Assembly (NCBI GenBank): GCA_030650265.1
Contig: JAUSEJ010000951.1
Location: 1-10,257 of the forward strand
Source of the DNA: Dehalococcoidia bacterium
GTDB taxonomy: Bacteria; Chloroflexota; Dehalococcoidia; JACPQF01
Direction: 5' to 3'
DNA length: 10,257 nucleotides
In this document: in pieces, positions 8,397 to 10,257 of the stretch
Layout: each line of letters opens with the position of its first letter
Numbering within the stretch: position 1 is the stretch's first letter
Notes under the pieces: generated by a model
The model's input: the letters and a program-made list of their open reading frames with translations, nothing else
What the model was told of the DNA's origin: nothing
Database searches by the model: none
Position numbers and translations under genes: made by a program

Positions 8397-9473
8397 TTAC
8401 TTGCGGATGAGGTGGATGGCCGAGGCTTTGAATGAGACCGCCACTGAGCGTCCTACTTCCAATCCGAGATCGGTTGCCGACTGCCTCGTGACAGCCGCTA
8501 CCAGAGGGAAACCACAATCGACTTTCACTTTGAGCATGGGACCGTGGGGACTTAGCTTCAAAATGACGCCGCTCAGGCGATTCCGCGCGCTGGTGATCCG
8601 GTTCTCCCCTACCATACTCACGGTAATGTCCTCTGGACGGAGGCAAACCAGCACTCGCTGGCTGATGGAGCAGTCGCCAACCGCCTCGATCACGTGGCCA
8701 CCTACGTCGATGCGAGTAAGCCCCTCCTCACAGTTGCTAACGACGCCCGGCACAACCGTATCCACGCCGATGAAGGCGGCGATTTCCTCGCTCAGGGGGG
8801 ATTGCATCACGTTCGTGGCGCTATCCACCTGGCGTATCTCGCCTTGCATTAGCACACCAATGCGGTCGCCAAGCGATAGGGCTTCGTCCCGATCGTGGGT
8901 GACGAAGACGGCCGTAACCCCGGTCTCCTGAATCACCCTCTTCACGTCATCGAGGATCGCCGCTTTGGCCGGCGCATCGAGCGAAGAGAACGGCTCGTCC
9001 AAAAAGAGAATCTCGGGGCAAAGAACGAATGCTCTCGCCAGGCTGGTTCTCTGGGCCTCGCCGCCGGATAGGGCCCGGGCAGAGCGTCTAGCAAGATGGG
9101 CTATGCCGAATCGTCCGAGCCATTCTGTTACCCTTGCTTTGACCTCCGGCCCTGGCATTCCTCTTAGCCTCAGGCCAGTCGCCACGTTTCGCTCGACTGA
9201 CGTATTGAGAAGCAGAGGTTCCTGAAATACCGTAGCGGTGCGACGACGATAGACCATCGCTCCCGATCCACCAGGCCCGACTGGCTTGCCATAGAAAATG
9301 ATCTCGCCGTGATTGGGCCGCAGCAGGAGGGCAAGGGTGAGCAGCAGTGTACTCTTACCCGAGCCATTGGGACCGATAATCGATAGAACCTCGCCTCGTC
9401 GCAAGTGCAGGGAGGGAACATGCAGAATTCTTTGTCCTCCTCGAATCACGACCAGATCCCGGGCTTCAAGCAT
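8397..9473 (-). CDS. tupC: Tungstate-type ABC transporter ATP-binding protein
   Basis: Cytoplasmic ATPase of a molybdate/tungstate-family importer, 358 residues. The nucleotide-binding domain has Walker A GPNGSGKS (34-41), Q-loop Gln84 (VFQEPLLL), signature LSGGE (135-139), Walker B ILFLDE (155-160) and the switch His193 (VTHDRDEAL). The C-terminal extension ends in a TOBE-like oxyanion-binding domain, with SARNRLSGVI and then VDCGFPLVAAVTRQSATDLG, the pattern I associate with TupC/WtpC-type tungstate ATPases. Start: the ATG at 9473 begins the canonical MLEARDL strand. The frame stays open upstream to 9935, but that part overlaps the permease gene in another frame and is not protein-like. The ribosome-binding site is weak (GGAG, 11 nt upstream). 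The permease lies 83 nt upstream on the same strand. Tungstate over molybdate is judged from resemblance, not proven. Confidence 0.9.
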   Translation of the reverse strand: MLEARDLVVIRGGQRILHVPSLHLRRGEVLSIIGPNGSGKSTLLLTLALLLRPNHGEIIFYGKPVGPGGSGAMVYRRRTATVFQEPLLLNTSVERNVATGLRLRGMPGPEVKARVTEWLGRFGIAHLARRSARALSGGEAQRTSLARAFVLCPEILFLDEPFSSLDAPAKAAILDDVKRVIQETGVTAVFVTHDRDEALSLGDRIGVLMQGEIRQVDSATNVMQSPLSEEIAAFIGVDTVVPGVVSNCEEGLTRIDVGGHVIEAVGDCSISQRVLVCLRPEDITVSMVGENRITSARNRLSGVILKLSPHGPMLKVKVDCGFPLVAAVTRQSATDLGLEVGRSVAVSFKASAIHLIRK

Positions 9474-9498
9474 TGGCTGACCTGCTCCGCCCGCAATT

Positions 9499-9525
9499 CC
9501 CTCTCCTTCTCGAAGACGGAGAGGG
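9499..9525. repeat. Hairpin element between tupB and tupC (REP-like)
   Basis: CCCTCTCC (9499-9506) pairs perfectly with GGAGAGGG (9518-9525) around an 11-nt loop that can add three more pairs. On the minus strand the hairpin is preceded by TACCCTCACCCAAG, giving the CCCTCACCC...CCCTCTCC...GGAGAGGG layout of a very common dispersed intergenic repeat in many bacteria. It sits inside the operon and might stabilise or attenuate the mRNA between permease and ATPase. Confidence 0.6.
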
Positions 9526-9556
9526 CTTGGGTGAGGGTAACCCAGGGTTGGCTCAC

Positions 9557-10126
9557 TCAAGATCTCTGCCTTCTTTGCTGGACGAAGGTCAGAACCAGAT
9601 TTATGGCGAATATCAGCCCCAGTAGGATTACACCCAGGGCAAGGGCCACATCGAAATTTCCTTTGCTTGTCTCCATTACGGTTGCAGTGGTGAGAACTCT
9701 CGTCTGGCCGAGGATATTGCCGCCTACCATCATGGAAGCGCCGACCTCGGAGATGACAGCGCCAAAGCCGGCCATGACCGCGGCCAGTAGGGGAAGCTGG
9801 GCCTCCCGCAGAAGAAGCCAGAGCATCTGCAAGCGAGAGGCGCCCAGTGCGAGAATCTGCAAGCGCAGCTTGGGATTCAGGTTCTGAATGGCGGCGAGAG
9901 TCAACCCGACCACCATTGGTGCGGCGATCACGCACTGGGCTATCACCATGGCTGTTGGGGAGTAGAGAAGCCGGAAAACACCCAAAGGGCCGTTGCGCCA
10001 GAGCAGAATGGTAACAACCAGGCCAACCACAACCGGCGGCATGCCCATGCCGGTGTTGACCAGGCTAATAACGGCCCGGCGGCCAGGAAATTGGGTGAGA
10101 GCCAGAGCCGTACCTGCCGGCAAACC
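9557..10126 (-). CDS. tupB: Tungstate-type ABC transporter permease, C-terminal part (N-terminus displaced)
   Basis: Inner-membrane permease partner of the ATPase. About 190 residues run from GLPAGTALALTQFPGRR to the TGA at 9559-9557. Recognisable TupB features are NTGMGMPPVVVGLVV, SPTAMVIAQCVIAAPMVVGL and the ATPase-coupling loop region around LREAQLPLLAAVMAGFGAVISEVGASM, with about five membrane segments. A complete TupB is about 230-240 residues, and the missing first 40 or so residues are not found upstream in this frame. The frame stays open to the window edge but reads low-complexity sequence unlike a permease (for example CHHPWSG just before GLPAG). No ribosome-binding site precedes a start here; a TTG at 10123 is only a nominal start. 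The missing N-terminus is on the opposite strand at 10147-10257. The gene as assembled cannot make a normal permease. Confidence 0.85.
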   Translation of the reverse strand, partial: GLPAGTALALTQFPGRRAVISLVNTGMGMPPVVVGLVVTILLWRNGPLGVFRLLYSPTAMVIAQCVIAAPMVVGLTLAAIQNLNPKLRLQILALGASRLQMLWLLLREAQLPLLAAVMAGFGAVISEVGASMMVGGNILGQTRVLTTATVMETSKGNFDVALALGVILLGLIFAINLVLTFVQQRRQRS

Positions 10127-10146
10127 AGACCAAGGATGATGACAGG

Positions 10147-10257
10147 GTGGATCTAATTTGGCAAGGTATAAGCCAGGCGTTCTGGTTATTGGTGCAGGGT
10201 GACCCGGAGGTTCTGCGAGTCGCCCTGCTTTCCCTGGAGATCGCCGGGTCGGCGACC
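10147..10257 (+). CDS. tupB: N-terminal fragment of the tungstate permease, inverted relative to the rest
   Basis: From a GTG at 10147 the plus strand reads 37 codons to the window edge: MDLIWQGISQAFWLLVQGDP, then EVLRVALLSLEIAGSAT. This is the typical TupB N-terminus, with a cytoplasmic lead of the form LI..G...A..LL..GDPE followed by the first membrane helix. AAGGA at 10132-10136 lies 10 nt before the GTG. A normal TupB continues after SAT with about six hydrophobic residues and then a G-(I/L)-P-x-G turn; GLPAG is exactly where the minus-strand part starts. The two pieces are thus complementary halves of one gene in opposite orientations. An independent second permease gene running off the edge is the alternative. 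Confidence 0.7.
   Translation, partial: MDLIWQGISQAFWLLVQGDPEVLRVALLSLEIAGSAT

Noticed and set aside
9557..9559. TGA stop of tupB as a second selenocysteine codon, since the frame stays open beyond it
   Set aside because: The protein already ends where TupB normally ends, the read-through has no homology, and no Cys is expected there.
9474..9935. In-frame upstream extension of the tupC reading frame by about 154 codons
   Set aside because: It overlaps the permease gene in another frame, is rich in Arg/Gly/His with no domain, and the canonical ATPase start is the ATG at 9473.

Overview
The window looks like a 10.3 kb piece of a free-living bacterial chromosome, probably from an anaerobic lineage. 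Gene content suggests Chloroflexota/Dehalococcoidia-type bacteria (a DUF401 membrane protein, an RpoD-like sigma factor next to pyrG, a short class-3 transaldolase, Rho, a LysM/M23 envelope protein and a tungstate ABC transporter). That placement is recognition, not a phylogenetic result. Both ends of the window cut through genes, and its odd length means it may be a whole contig.

Left block (1-1464, minus strand): a DUF401 integral membrane transporter-like gene is followed after 57 nt by a small heavy-metal-associated (HMA) domain protein that runs off the left edge. The HMA gene is the main discovery. Its metal-binding motif, normally GMxCxxC, reads G-I-N-(TGA)-G-H-C, with an in-frame TGA exactly where the first metal-binding Cys belongs. 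A two-part stem-loop with a GGA loop lies just downstream at the distance expected of a bacterial SECIS element. It is therefore very probably a selenoprotein with a Sec-x-x-Cys metal site; ordinary gene callers would miss or break it.

Divergent region (1465-1819): putative promoters face both ways. Central block (1820-8205, plus strand): RpoD-family sigma factor, CTP synthase (pyrG), transaldolase, Rho (its own near-consensus promoter TTGACC-17-TATAAT) and a membrane-anchored protein with two LysM domains and an intact M23 endopeptidase domain. pyrG and the transaldolase gene are 24 nt apart and probably co-transcribed. A perfect 15-bp inverted repeat separates this block from the convergent right block.

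Right block (8397-10257, minus strand): ATPase (tupC) and permease (tupB) of a tungstate-type ABC importer, with a hairpin element between them. The permease is split. Its C-terminal three quarters are on the minus strand, while its start codon and first 37 residues, with a plausible ribosome-binding site, are on the plus strand, facing away from it. The two pieces are almost exactly complementary halves of one TupB, so a short inversion has occurred here, either in the genome or as a chimera at a contig end.

Selenocysteine use and tungstate uptake fit together physiologically: many anaerobes need both for formate dehydrogenases and related W/Mo enzymes. No Sec machinery (selA, selB, selC, selD) or tungsten enzyme is encoded within the window.
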